NCBI RefSeq assembly: GCF_946479755.1
Contig: NZ_CAMLHC010000001.1
Location: forward strand, 372,001 to 436,000
From: an uncultured Chitinophaga sp.
Lineage (GTDB): Bacteria; Bacteroidota; Bacteroidia; Chitinophagales; Chitinophagaceae
Length of the DNA stretch: 64,000 nucleotides
Reading direction: 5' to 3'
Positions within the stretch are counted from its first letter, which is position 1. Every line of letters starts with the position of its first letter. Positions 44,508 to 53,527 of the stretch are shown piece after piece. Both the position numbers and the translations under genes were made by a program. The notes beneath the pieces were generated by a model. It did not search any database. It saw only the letters and a program-made list of their open reading frames with translations, and was not told the DNA's origin.

Positions 44508-47003
44508 TTAAATGACTTTGTTTAGCTGATCATTGAGCCTGATAGTTTCTCCTTTACGGGTGGCATAACGAACGGTCTTGCCACCTGTTTTGATATACAG
44601 GTCGCCGCCCAGTCTGGAGGTGACAGCCGCCTGCTGCAACTTCCCGTTTTTCCATTCCATACCGACGATGAATCCGCCGCGTGCGCACAGGCCGGAAACA
44701 CGTCCGCTGGCCAGCGCATCCGGCAGGGATGGCAGCAGTGACAGTTCAAAAGCGCCGTCGCTGTTGCGATGCTGGCTTTGCAGGAGCATTTCCGCGATAG
44801 CGGCGGTGGCGCCGAAGTTACCATCGATCTGGAAAGGCGGATGATTGTCAAACAGGTTGGGCAGTGTTTTTTTGGTGAGCAGTCCGGACAACAGCCGGAA
44901 GGCATGGTTACCGTCATGCAGGCGGTTCCACATGTTGATCTTCCAGGCGAGGCTCCAGCCGGTGCCGTCGTCGCCGCGGCCTTCCAGTGTTTTACGGGCG
45001 GCAGCGGCCAGTTCGGGCGTACCGTCCATAGTGATCTGGTTGCCGGGATACAAACCAAACAGGTGGGAGGTATGCCGGTGATGCGGTTCTTTTTCGGGGT
45101 AGTCTTCTGCCCATTCCATGACGCGGCCGGTAGCGGGACTGATACGTACCGGCGGCAGGCGTTTCAGCGTAGCGGCGCACTGTTCCCTGAAAGCGGGGTC
45201 TATATTGAGTGCGGTAGCGGCCGAAATACAGTTGGTCAGCAGATCGTGAATGATTTCTATGTCCATGGTAGCGCCGTAGGTAAAGACCGAGGTCGTGCCA
45301 TCCGGCAGCAGGAAAGCATTTTCAGGGGAGTAGGAGGGATTGGTGACCAGCTTACCGGGGCATACGGTGCCTGCGGGCGCTTCCACGAGGAAGTCCAGCA
45401 TAAATTCCGCAGCGCCTTTCATCAGCGGGTATCCGCGTTGTGACAGGAACTTTTTATCGCCGGTGTAGGTATAGTGTTCCCACAGGTGTTGCGCCAGCCA
45501 GGCGGCGCCCATGGGCCATATGCCCTGCGGCCCGTCGGCAGGAGAGGTAAAGCCCCAGGCGTCGGTGAGGTGATGTACTACCCAGCCACGGGCGCCATAG
45601 GTCTGTCTGGCGGTGCGTGCACCGGGTTTGGCCAGCGCTTCTTCCAGGTCGAACAGCGGCTCATGCAGTTCACTCAGGTTAGTGATCTCCGCCGGCCAGT
45701 AGTTCATCTGTACGTTGATGTTGGTATGATAGTCGGCATTCCATGGCGGCGTCATCTGCCAGGCCCAGAGGCCTTGCAGGTTGGCCGGCATATGTCCGGG
45801 CTGTGAACTGGAGATAAGCAGGTAGCGGCCGTACTGAAAATACAGGGCTACCAGTCCTGCGTCGGGACTGCCGGTGCGGCGCGCCTGTTCCAGCCGCTCG
45901 TCTGTAGGCAGACCGGCAGCGGCGGTATCCGGCATGTCAAAATGTAAGGCCATGCGGTCTGCATACTTACGGTAGGCCGCTGTATGCGCCGACTTCAGCG
46001 CTGCATAGTTTTTAGCAACGATTGCGGTCGCATTTTTACGGCACTGTTGTATGGGATCGGTATTGACCGTGGTAATTCCTTTCGCCAGATTTTTCAATCC
46101 GGGGTAGTTGGTGGCGCCGGTAATATATAAAGTGGCCTCGTTGGCATTTTCTACATATAAGATACCGTTCTTCACATAGGCACGGCCGCCTTTGTTCACT
46201 ACTTTGGCGCGCGCTGCAAACCTGATCCCGCGGGGCTTTCCGGCAGTGTCTTTGATAGGCAGCCGGCCATCCAGCAGGAGGGCGGCGCCGTCGGCAGGGT
46301 CGGGGATACATTGCGCATCCTGCTGCCGTTTGAGCACAAGCCGGAAACTGATCTTCCCCGGCTGGCTGGCGGTGAACTTCACCACGACGGCGTTATCCGC
46401 CAGGGAGGCAAAGTTTTCGCGGGTATAGTCCACACCGGCGGAAGTATATTTTACGGTGGCGACGGCAGTGGCGAGGTCGAGACTGCGGGTGTAATTGGTA
46501 GCAGCGCTAACGGGCTGGTCCAGCCATACTTCGCCCAGCGACTGATAGGGTTTTATCCTTTCCGGTACGCCCAGCATGGTTTTGCTGGCCAGTTTCACCG
46601 CTTCGTTGTTTTTATTTTCAAAAAGCAGCCGCCTTACTTCCGGCAATGCTTTTAATGCGGCAGGGTTATCGGCGTCTTTGGGGTAGCCGTCCCATAACGT
46701 ACTTTCGTTGAGCTGTATCCGTTCGTCCGCAATGCCGCCGAATATCATGGCGCCCATGCGGCCGTTGCCTACCGGAAGCGCTTCTTCCCATATGCGGGCA
46801 GGACGGCGGTACCACAATACGTCCCCTTCCGGCTTTTGCGCCTGGCTGCTGCATTGCGCCCTGTCTTCCCACCGGGCGGTAATGTCCGCAGGCCTTTCAG
46901 CCGCAGGCACAGCGGTGGTCTGCGCATGCGCAGCAGTAACCGTAAAGAGAAAGCCTGTGATCCAGCAATTTTTTCTGAACGCGGAACGTATTGGTTGATA
47001 CAT
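44508..47003 (-). CDS. GH95 alpha-L-fucosidase / alpha-L-galactosidase
   Basis: Inverting exo-enzyme of 831 residues that removes alpha-1,2-linked L-fucose, or L-galactose in some plant-glycan members. The ATG at 47003 is used; a TTG one codon earlier is possible. A signal peptide ends near AHAQ. The N-terminal beta domain (about 60-300) opens with WEEALPVGNGRMGAM; the (alpha/alpha)6 barrel contains Asn428 and Asn430 in HTNINVQMNYWPAE, the general acid Glu583 in MDIEIIHDLL, and Asp727 in IDGNFGATAAI. These match Asn421, Asn423, Glu566 and Asp766 of Bifidobacterium AfcA. It follows GH29 and precedes SusC on the same strand. Confidence 0.94.
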   Translation of the reverse strand: MYQPIRSAFRKNCWITGFLFTVTAAHAQTTAVPAAERPADITARWEDRAQCSSQAQKPEGDVLWYRRPARIWEEALPVGNGRMGAMIFGGIADERIQLNESTLWDGYPKDADNPAALKALPEVRRLLFENKNNEAVKLASKTMLGVPERIKPYQSLGEVWLDQPVSAATNYTRSLDLATAVATVKYTSAGVDYTRENFASLADNAVVVKFTASQPGKISFRLVLKRQQDAQCIPDPADGAALLLDGRLPIKDTAGKPRGIRFAARAKVVNKGGRAYVKNGILYVENANEATLYITGATNYPGLKNLAKGITTVNTDPIQQCRKNATAIVAKNYAALKSAHTAAYRKYADRMALHFDMPDTAAAGLPTDERLEQARRTGSPDAGLVALYFQYGRYLLISSSQPGHMPANLQGLWAWQMTPPWNADYHTNINVQMNYWPAEITNLSELHEPLFDLEEALAKPGARTARQTYGARGWVVHHLTDAWGFTSPADGPQGIWPMGAAWLAQHLWEHYTYTGDKKFLSQRGYPLMKGAAEFMLDFLVEAPAGTVCPGKLVTNPSYSPENAFLLPDGTTSVFTYGATMDIEIIHDLLTNCISAATALNIDPAFREQCAATLKRLPPVRISPATGRVMEWAEDYPEKEPHHRHTSHLFGLYPGNQITMDGTPELAAAARKTLEGRGDDGTGWSLAWKINMWNRLHDGNHAFRLLSGLLTKKTLPNLFDNHPPFQIDGNFGATAAIAEMLLQSQHRNSDGAFELSLLPSLPDALASGRVSGLCARGGFIVGMEWKNGKLQQAAVTSRLGGDLYIKTGGKTVRYATRKGETIRLNDQLNKVI

Positions 47004-47286
47004 CAATCGATTGTTTTTTTCAGGGACGTTGAGAGAAAATTATAAAATTTAACAGTATCACCGGCAGTAAATTCCTTCTGCCGGTAAAATAATACCAGCA
47101 ATTGCTCAATTAATATTTAAATGGCTTGTTAACAGGCACTTTAACGTCAGCGCGCATTGGTGACAGGCAGGTAAGATGATACATTTTTTATATTCCCTGT
47201 TTTATCTTTTGATAGTAACGTTTAACCGTCCCCGTTTGGCTCCGACAGGAGGAGAAACGACGGTATTTACAACCTGAACAAATAGA
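47004..47286 (-). other. Intergenic region between GH29 and GH95
   Basis: No gene is seen. An 8-bp hairpin (ACCGGCAG at 47060-47067 with CTGCCGGT at 47078-47085) lies in the GH95 leader, 57 nt from its start. A larger imperfect hairpin (47226-47263) follows the GH29 stop on the minus strand. Neither has a T-run typical of a terminator, so GH29 and GH95 may be partly co-transcribed. Confidence 0.45.
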
Positions 47287-48594
47287 TTATTTTATTACGG
47301 GCACAGTCTCCATATCTCTATCCATCTCCATCACAACGATATATTCCTGCCGGCCCTTGAGTGTAGCGGGCAGCGTCAGCTGATACCGGTCATCGCTGAT
47401 GGTCACCGGAACACGAACGCCGGTCAGCGTAGCTGCCTGGCGGACTTTAACGCCCCGAATTGCTTTCAGCGATATCCCGGTGAGCTGCGTGTTCAAAACA
47501 TGTACAAACAGCTGGTGGTTCCTGCGGGTGGTTACATAATCTTTCGCCGGTTCATATGGCCCGCCTTTCGTATTGTAAATAGCCGAGCCGTTTACCTTCA
47601 GCCAATCGCCGATAGCCTGCAGGCGTTTAACCTGGCGGGCTTCTATCCGCCCATCCGGCATCGGCCCCACATTCAGCAACAGATTACCATTGCTGCCGGC
47701 GCTGCGGGAGAGAATAGACAGGCAGGTGTCCAGTGGCACCAGTTTATCGTTGGGCTTCCAGGACCACTGCTGGCAGATCGTAAAACAGCTTTCCCACGGA
47801 GTACTCATATTCAGACGGCCTACCCCCCGTTCCGGGGTATCATAGTCCCCCACCATTTTGGAGACATCGATCGCTTTGTTGTCCATGGCTGCGAATTCTT
47901 TGCCCAGCCTGTTATTGGTGATAATATCCGGTTTTAACCGGGTGAGATAAGCATAGAGCTCTTTCCCCATTTCGTTGGTCCATGGCTGTTCCCACTGGCC
48001 GTCAAACCAGAGCATGTAGGGGTCGTACTGCTCGATCAGCTCCCGGAGCTGGTTTTTCATGAAGCTGAAATATTTCCCCATGTCGGCTCTGGGATCTGTC
48101 TGGCTGTTGTGTGCCGAATGAATAGGGTAGTCCGGATGATGCCAGTCAAGCACCGAATAATAAATACAGAATTTGATGTCCTGTTTCTTGCAAGCCACCT
48201 GTAAGGCTTTCACAATATCTTTCCGGTAGGGCGTGTTGGCGATGTTGTAGTCGGTGTATTTTGTCGGCCATAAACAAAATCCATCATGGTGCCGTGCCGT
48301 GATGGTCAGGTACTTCATGCCGGCGTCTTTGGCCGTTTTTACCCAGGCATCGGCGTCAAAGAGCACGGGATTAAATTCTTTGTATAAGCTGTCATAGTCA
48401 TTGACCGGCACTTCCTTGTCCCGGCTCCAGCCGATTTCGGTACCGCGAAGGCTCACGGGGCCCCAGTGGATAAACATGCCGAAGCGGTCGTTCATGAATT
48501 GTTGAAGCGCGGCGGCTTTGGAACGTGTCTGGGCAAATGTTGGTTGCAGGTACAGCAACAGTAACAGGAAAAGTGGTAAGCGGTTTGTTTTCAT
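47287..48594 (-). CDS. GH29 alpha-L-fucosidase
   Basis: 435-residue secreted fucosidase. The ATG at 48594 gives a clean signal peptide (MKTNRLPLFLLLLLYLQPTF, ending AQ); the frame runs 42 codons further up but without a signal at its front. The barrel shows RFGMFIHWGPVSLRGTEIGW (38-57), ITARHHDGFCLW (98-109), the nucleophile Asp198 in YMLWFDGQW, and NLLLNVGPMPDG, followed by a C-terminal beta domain. All motifs are canonical, unlike the divergent GH29-type protein at 6429-8075. It forms a fucosidase pair with GH95 just downstream. Confidence 0.94.
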   Translation of the reverse strand: MKTNRLPLFLLLLLYLQPTFAQTRSKAAALQQFMNDRFGMFIHWGPVSLRGTEIGWSRDKEVPVNDYDSLYKEFNPVLFDADAWVKTAKDAGMKYLTITARHHDGFCLWPTKYTDYNIANTPYRKDIVKALQVACKKQDIKFCIYYSVLDWHHPDYPIHSAHNSQTDPRADMGKYFSFMKNQLRELIEQYDPYMLWFDGQWEQPWTNEMGKELYAYLTRLKPDIITNNRLGKEFAAMDNKAIDVSKMVGDYDTPERGVGRLNMSTPWESCFTICQQWSWKPNDKLVPLDTCLSILSRSAGSNGNLLLNVGPMPDGRIEARQVKRLQAIGDWLKVNGSAIYNTKGGPYEPAKDYVTTRRNHQLFVHVLNTQLTGISLKAIRGVKVRQAATLTGVRVPVTISDDRYQLTLPATLKGRQEYIVVMEMDRDMETVPVIK

Positions 48595-48795
48595 AAGGTG
48601 GTGACGCATTGCTCCAAAGTACAATATTATTTCGGCATCTCTCCGCTTGCGGACTTTTAGGGATACTTTTTTCCATAGACGGTATTGTAGCGTTTGATGG
48701 CTCTTTGAACTTTTCAGCAATACATCTTTGGACTTCCTGGCAAGCTATTTTATCGCTGGTTTGTCCAAATTTGTATTGTACTAATTTCTTGACAG

Positions 48796-49584
48796 ATGAG
48801 CAAAACCATTTTGATAACTGGAGCCGCCAGCGGCTTCGGAAAGATCGCTGCCTTTAAGCTGGCAGCGATGGGACACCATGTCATAGCCACGACGCAGGTA
48901 TATCCTCAGATGAGTGACCTGATCCGGGAGGCCGGGGAAAAGGGACTTGAACTTACCGTTGACAAACTGGATGTGACCAACTCCCGCGACATCGCTTATA
49001 TACTGAAGAAATACGACATTGATATTTTGATCAGCAACGCCGGCGTTATGGAAGGTGGTCCCATTGCAGAGCAACCGCTGGAGCTGGTCCGTGCAATGTT
49101 CGATGTAAACGTCTTTGGCGGACTGGAACTGGCGCAGGGCTTCATTAAGAAATTTGTTCAACAGAAAAAAGGAAAGATCGTGTTCACTTCTTCCATGGGA
49201 GGTTTGTGGACAGTGCCCTACGTAGCGGCTTACTGTGCTTCCAAACATGCATTGGAAGCCATTGCGGAAGGATTGAAAACCGAATTGGCCCCTTTCAACA
49301 TTAAAATTGCTACCTGTAACCCCGGTGTTTTCGGTACCGGCTTCAACGACCGTGGGGCAGACTCCATCGGCCGTTGGTACGATCCGGCAGTGAATTTTAC
49401 ACCCGCCAGCGCATTCGACGGCGTCGCCGACGCACTCGCCAATCAATTAGACCCCGAATCCATGGCAGATGTGATCGTTAATGTGGCGCTGGATGCGCAA
49501 CCTAACTTCAGAAACGTGCACCCGAAAGAAACAGAAGATTTTGTGAAACAATTACAAAGTGAGGCATGGGCCGCTAAAAGTTAG
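48796..49584 (+). CDS. Short-chain dehydrogenase/reductase (SDR)
   Basis: Classical NAD(P)-dependent SDR of 262 residues with a Rossmann fold. Cofactor motif TGAASGFG (8-15), NAG (81-83), and catalytic Ser132/Ser133, Tyr146 and Lys150 (YCASK). Substrate cannot be assigned; similar proteins are found in many contexts. It is divergent from GH29 (201-nt shared upstream region) and is followed by a strong terminator, so it is a single-gene unit. Confidence 0.88.
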   Translation: MSKTILITGAASGFGKIAAFKLAAMGHHVIATTQVYPQMSDLIREAGEKGLELTVDKLDVTNSRDIAYILKKYDIDILISNAGVMEGGPIAEQPLELVRAMFDVNVFGGLELAQGFIKKFVQQKKGKIVFTSSMGGLWTVPYVAAYCASKHALEAIAEGLKTELAPFNIKIATCNPGVFGTGFNDRGADSIGRWYDPAVNFTPASAFDGVADALANQLDPESMADVIVNVALDAQPNFRNVHPKETEDFVKQLQSEAWAAKS

Positions 49585-49587
49585 GCG

Positions 49588-49625
49588 GATGCACAGGCGT
49601 AAGCCTGTGCATCTCTTTATTATCT
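49588..49625 (+). terminator. Strong terminator after the SDR gene
   Basis: Perfect 11-bp stem GATGCACAGGC (49588-49598) with GCCTGTGCATC (49603-49613), GTAA tetraloop, then TCTTTATTATCTTTT. It lies 4 nt after the SDR stop. Confidence 0.9.
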
Positions 49626-49639
49626 TTTAAAAGTATACT

Positions 49640-50041
49640 ATGAACATAACATATGATCAGGCTGTCAACGCATTATCGGCAGCAATAGCAAAAGCAAAGG
49701 AACTCAATATCCCGGTGAGTATTGCGGTGGTAGACACCGGTGGTCATCCTGTGGCCTTCGGCAGATGGAACAGCGTATACGGTGTGGCGGACTTTGCGTT
49801 GAAAAAGGCCAGAACGGCCGCCATGTTCGGCGTAGACAGCGACGTAATGGGAAGTATCATCGCCGGCGCAGGCCTGAACGGTTATGGTATGATCAATGCC
49901 AATGGCGGCCTGCTTACCATCGCAGGAGGTGTCACTATAAAAAATAAAGAAGGAAACATCATCGGGGCTATCGCCTCCTCCGGCGGCACACCGGAGCAGG
50001 ACAAAGAAATAGCCCTGGCCGGAGCAGGTGGGGAATACTAA
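49640..50041 (+). CDS. HbpS/GlcG-type (DUF336) small protein
   Basis: 133-residue protein of the GlcG/HbpS family: MNITYDQAVNALSAAIAKAK, VSIAVVDTGGHPVAFGRW, GGLLTIAGGVTIKN and GAIASSGGTPEQDKEIA are its conserved blocks. Members bind haem or act as small accessory proteins near oxidoreductases; no enzymatic residue is defined. No signal peptide, so cytoplasmic. It forms a two-gene unit with the AraC regulator 21 nt downstream. A fossil of this gene's 3' end lies at 53421-53470, showing that the region was duplicated. Confidence 0.85.
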   Translation: MNITYDQAVNALSAAIAKAKELNIPVSIAVVDTGGHPVAFGRWNSVYGVADFALKKARTAAMFGVDSDVMGSIIAGAGLNGYGMINANGGLLTIAGGVTIKNKEGNIIGAIASSGGTPEQDKEIALAGAGGEY

Positions 50042-50062
50042 AATTTCCGCGATATTCGCCAT

Positions 50063-50866
50063 ATGGAAGCAAAAGCAGAAATCATATTTGACCGGTTTGT
50101 CTATTCCTGCGCTTTTGAAAAGTACAGGGGACATGAGGAGTTTATACCCGAGCACTTTTTAGGGTTTCAACTTTCAGGAGAAACGCACGCTTTCCATGCC
50201 GACGGCCAGGCTGTTATCCGTGAAAATACAGTCGTGTTTGTACCGAAGAACCAACTGATCCGCACGATCAAATATCCTTCCCGGGAGGGGAACTACCAGT
50301 TCCTCGCCATTACGCTGGATACAGAAGCATTACGGCGTTATGCAGCTGAAAATAAAATAAGCGTCAGTAACCGTTATCCGGGCGGTCAAAAGCTGTTCTT
50401 CAAACCAGACGAATTTCTCAGGAGCTTCTTCACCTCCCTCACCCCTTACATCAACCGGACAAAAGAAGCAACCCCCAAACTGGCAGACCTCAAAATCAGG
50501 GAGGCGATAGAATTACTGCTGCAAAGCCAGCCTGATTTGAAAAACCTGCTGTTTGATTTTTCCGAGCCTCATAAAATAGATCTGCACGCGTTTATGCATC
50601 AGCATTATATGTTTAATGTGCCGGTCGTCACCCTGGCCAGGCTCACCGGCCGTAGCCTCTCCGGTTTTAAACGTGATTTCACCAAAACATTTGGCGCAAC
50701 CCCCAAAGTATGGCTGAAAGAGCGGCGCCTGGAAGAAGCGCACTACCTGATCAAACATAAACGACAGAAACCGGTTGATTTTTATCTGGACCTCGGCTTT
50801 GAGAACCTGTCCCACTTTTATTTCGCTTTCAGGCAGAAGTATGGTGTTACCTCCTCGGAGGTGTAG
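50063..50866 (+). CDS. AraC-family transcriptional regulator (paired with HbpS-like protein)
   Basis: 267-residue regulator. The N-terminal half is a cupin-like sensor (HAFHADGQAVIRENTVVFVP). The C-terminal AraC domain (about 170-265) has VVTLARLTGRSLSGFKRDF and a second helix-turn-helix ending LGFENLSHFYFAFRQKYG. It probably controls the HbpS-like gene and/or the neighbouring SDR. Two segments of this gene recur, decayed, at 53469-53527, next to the intact SusC operon. Confidence 0.87.
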   Translation: MEAKAEIIFDRFVYSCAFEKYRGHEEFIPEHFLGFQLSGETHAFHADGQAVIRENTVVFVPKNQLIRTIKYPSREGNYQFLAITLDTEALRRYAAENKISVSNRYPGGQKLFFKPDEFLRSFFTSLTPYINRTKEATPKLADLKIREAIELLLQSQPDLKNLLFDFSEPHKIDLHAFMHQHYMFNVPVVTLARLTGRSLSGFKRDFTKTFGATPKVWLKERRLEEAHYLIKHKRQKPVDFYLDLGFENLSHFYFAFRQKYGVTSSEV

Positions 50867-50881
50867 CATCATTTTTTATCA

Positions 50882-50919
50882 TAAAAAAAGGATTGCAGGC
50901 TGATGGCCCACAATCCTTT
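50882..50919 (-). terminator. Terminator downstream of the broken SusC (minus strand)
   Basis: 9-bp stem AAAGGATTG (50887-50895) with CAATCCTTT (50911-50919). Read on the minus strand it is followed by a T-run (TTTTTTTAT). It lies 17 nt after the pseudogene's last stop and may also slow transcription arriving from the AraC gene. Confidence 0.75.
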
Positions 50920-50935
50920 CGGGTTTGCCGGAGAC

Positions 50936-51921
50936 TTATACGCCTTTTTTCATTTTCTCCAACATCGCCTGAGATTGGAACTCCAGTAGTTCGGTAGCAT
51001 TCATCATATTGTAGTCACGCAGGACGGGCACCTCCAGCCGGGTATTGACGGTATAGGATATCCGTAGTTCTCCCGGTTTGGGCTTTATGGTTTCCACCAC
51101 TATCACACCATTGGCCGCCCGGAAGCCGTACAGCGCTGTAGAGGCGGCGTCTTTCAACGGGGTAATGGACGCCACCCTGTTCATATCCAGATCGATGATC
51201 TGTTGCAGGGTGGTTTCCATTCCATTGAGAATAAATAAGGGCTGATTGGGATCGGTAGAGAACTGGTCTCTCACGGCGTTGGATGAAAGGCCTGTTTTTC
51301 CCCTTACTTCGATTTTGGGCATTAGGTTAGGGTTAGAACCCGCTACGTTATTTGGCACGATCACAAAGGAAGGGTCCAGCGTTTTCAGGCTTTCGAGCAC
51401 ATTGAGTGTACCCACCTGCCGCAATTCCTTTCCCGTGAAAGTGGCCACTGCCCCGGAGAAAGTCGTTTTATTCCTGTTGAACATCCCGGTGCTGATGGTG
51501 ACATCCCGGATGGTCCGCCCGATCGGGTGCCTTTCACCGCTATCGTGGCGCCGGGCAAAGGTTGTCCGTTTTAGTCGGTAATTTGTCCCTGTAAACGGGA
51601 AGTGGCTTTTGTTGGCGTCGGTGTGACTTGTTTTACCTGCTGAATGACCACCGTTTTGTCGGCCCGTATTTCGTAGGTGAGCATGGCCGGCTGCAGGTAT
51701 TTGTCCAGCACGGCTTCCACTGAAGCATTTTTTACATCCACGTCAAAGAGCCTGTCTTTAGGTAGCATATCGTCGTTATAAACAAATTTATAGCCCGTTT
51801 GCTTCCTGATTTGTTTAAAAAGCCGGGTAAGGCTGATGTCCTTTTCCGACAGCGTGACCTGGGCATAGCAAGCAGATGCCAGCAGGCAGCACGCCAATAG
51901 AGACACAATATGGCAGCGCAT
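50936..51921 (-). pseudogene. Broken SusC/TonB-dependent transporter with STN domain
   Basis: Degenerate paralogue of the SusC at 57267-60578. The 5' part (51921-51571) codes a signal peptide and an STN domain about 75 percent identical to the intact copy, then meets a TAA at 51571-51573 exactly where the paralogue has Glu (VTDENG). Reading on, NGQPLPGATIAVKGTR continues, but about 150 nt are deleted near 51520 and the frame shifts into RTIRDVTISTGMFNR. From there to 50936 the plug matches (NKTTFSGA, TGLSSNAVRDQ, DAASTALYG) until LLEFQ, after which an unrelated tail and stop replace about 700 barrel residues. It cannot make a transporter; a free STN-domain protein of 116 residues could still be made. 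Confidence 0.92.
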
Positions 51922-52097
51922 AAATAATGGTGGTTGGTTGTTGATTGCCCCATACCTTGTATGGGCGGTAATAATAACTTCAGGTGAATTTGTTGTGATG
52001 GCAAAAGGTAAGCGCCCGCTAGCAAGGCGCTACCTTTACCCCTATGTACCATATCCGATTAAACTACGCTAATGGTTGACAATACCGTTATGACACC

Positions 52098-53249
52098 TTA
52101 TTGCTTGATCTCACGGACCCTTACGGTGTTCCCTTCCCGGGAAAAGTTAACAGCACCGGTGGCTGACAGTACAGATAATACGTCGTCCAGTGATGATGAC
52201 CGGGTAATGACCGCGCTGAATTGAAGTCCTGCGGTTTTACCTTCTGCTACAAATTGTACATCATACCATCTGGATAACAGGCGGAAGATGACATCCAGTC
52301 TTTCATTTTCAAAATCGAAATAGCCATTTTTCCAGGCGACAGCTTGTTCTGTATTCACTTCTTTTACCTGTATGGCCGCGCTGGCGCAGACTGCAGCCTG
52401 TTGGCCGGGCTGCAGGGTAACGGTCGTCTGCTGATTGTTCACTATTCTTATTTTACCGGAAAGAAGCGTGGTCAGCGTTGACTGCTCTTCCTCGTAGGCG
52501 TTGATATTAAAGGCGGTTCCCAGCACTTGCACCGTTTCGTGCGGGGTGACCACGAAGAACGGCCGTTTGTCTGCCTGTACTTCCATATATACTTCGCCGG
52601 TAACGTCTATCCGTCTCTCGTTGACCGGGAAATCGGTAGGATACCTGACGGAGGAGCCGGCGTTGACCCACACCCGCGTGCCATCCGGTAATTGCAGCCG
52701 GAACTGCCCGCCGCGTGCGGTTCGTAACGTATTATAAGTAAGCCGCCCGGTAGGCAGCCCGTTGGCAGTGTATACCAGTTGCCCGCCGTTTTGGGATACG
52801 GTTACCGTTCCCTGATGAAGGGTACGTAAGCTGGTGCTGTCAAGGGAAACCTGCGATTGGTCACCCAGGATAAGGGTGACTTTGTTGCCTCCGGAACGGT
52901 TGCCTGCCAGTGGGCCGTTAGGCCCGGACCGGTGGTCCTGTTGAAACAAAAAAAAGCTGCCTCCCGCTGCCAGCAGCAGCACTGCCGCCGCTGCCGCACT
53001 CCATCGCCGGATATGGAGCCGCCGCACTTTCTTCTGATACCCCTTTATACTGTCAAAGATCTGTTCCCGCAGCACCACATCTTCTTCATCCAACACATGC
53101 TCCCAAACATCCGCCACCATCAGCTCCAGTTCCGGCTGATAAATGCCTTTCCTGAGCATATCGAACAACAACCCCTTTTCAGTGGCTGTAATCGTATCTG
53201 CCAGATACTTGTTGGTCAATTGGCGGAATAATGCGGATGTTTCTTGCAT
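52098..53249 (-). CDS. FecR-type anti-sigma / signal-transfer protein, second copy
   Basis: 383-residue inner-membrane protein of the FecR family, which receives a signal from an STN-type TonB-dependent receptor and controls an ECF sigma factor. Cytoplasmic N-terminal region 1-80 (LFRQLTNKYLADTIT, DVVLREQIFDSIK), one TM helix about 82-103 (WSAAAAAVLLLAAGGSFFLF), then the periplasmic FecR domain with YNTLRTARGGQFRLQLPDGT and VWVNAGSSVRYP. It is a close paralogue of the FecR at 60691-61848. No sigma gene precedes it and its downstream SusC is broken, so it is an orphan; the frame is nevertheless intact. Confidence 0.88.
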   Translation of the reverse strand: MQETSALFRQLTNKYLADTITATEKGLLFDMLRKGIYQPELELMVADVWEHVLDEEDVVLREQIFDSIKGYQKKVRRLHIRRWSAAAAAVLLLAAGGSFFLFQQDHRSGPNGPLAGNRSGGNKVTLILGDQSQVSLDSTSLRTLHQGTVTVSQNGGQLVYTANGLPTGRLTYNTLRTARGGQFRLQLPDGTRVWVNAGSSVRYPTDFPVNERRIDVTGEVYMEVQADKRPFFVVTPHETVQVLGTAFNINAYEEEQSTLTTLLSGKIRIVNNQQTTVTLQPGQQAAVCASAAIQVKEVNTEQAVAWKNGYFDFENERLDVIFRLLSRWYDVQFVAEGKTAGLQFSAVITRSSSLDDVLSVLSATGAVNFSREGNTVRVREIKQ

Positions 53250-53420
53250 ATACTTGGATACTGATGTATGCCTTCCACTATAAAGACACAGGAAAAAGAT
53301 AACAGGTGCAGTCTTCCTGGAATTTTTTTTAAATCAATGGTTGGGGTCATCGTAATATATGGTCGCCTTGCTTTCAGAAGCAAGTTTTTATGTAAGTAAT
53401 ATTTATTAATGTGAATTTAG
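53250..53420. other. Decayed spacer at the duplication junction
   Basis: The first ~50 nt upstream of the second FecR gene resemble the region upstream of the first one (a TAAAGAC-CAGGAAAA-GATAAC pattern in both). 53333-53366 shows weak likeness to the 3' end of the sigma-factor gene. No gene is present. A hairpin at 53367-53384 is listed separately. Confidence 0.4.
53367..53389 (+). terminator. Terminator-like hairpin with no intact upstream gene
   Basis: Stem CTTGCTT (53367-53373) with AAGCAAG (53378-53384), 4-nt loop, then TTTTT. It has terminator shape on the plus strand, though no plus-strand gene ends nearby. It may be a leftover from the duplicated block. Confidence 0.5.
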
Positions 53421-53527
53421 TCGCCTCCTCCGACTGTACACCGGAACAGGATAGGGAAATAGCGATGGCAAAGTATGGCTGAGGGAAGGACGCCTGGAAG
53501 AAGCACCTTACCTGATGATGGTGTTAC
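53421..53527 (+). pseudogene. Fossil of the HbpS-AraC gene pair
   Basis: 53421-53470 matches the 3' end of the HbpS-like gene (49971-50020) at 40 of 50 positions, including TCGCCTCCTC and ACACCGG. The match then jumps to the AraC gene: CAAAGTATGGCTGA and CGCCTGGAAGAAGC at 53469-53505 match 50704-50740, and ATGGTGTTACC at 53517-53527 matches 50841-50851 near the AraC 3' end. The pieces are in the same order and strand as the intact pair, with internal deletions between them. The fossil abuts the 3' end of the PKD-like gene, as the intact pair abuts the 3' end of the broken SusC. Confidence 0.85.

Noticed and set aside
48595..48795. Promoter boxes for the divergent GH29 and SDR genes
   Set aside because: Only partial TAnnTTTG matches with one mismatch or wrong spacing were found on either strand.
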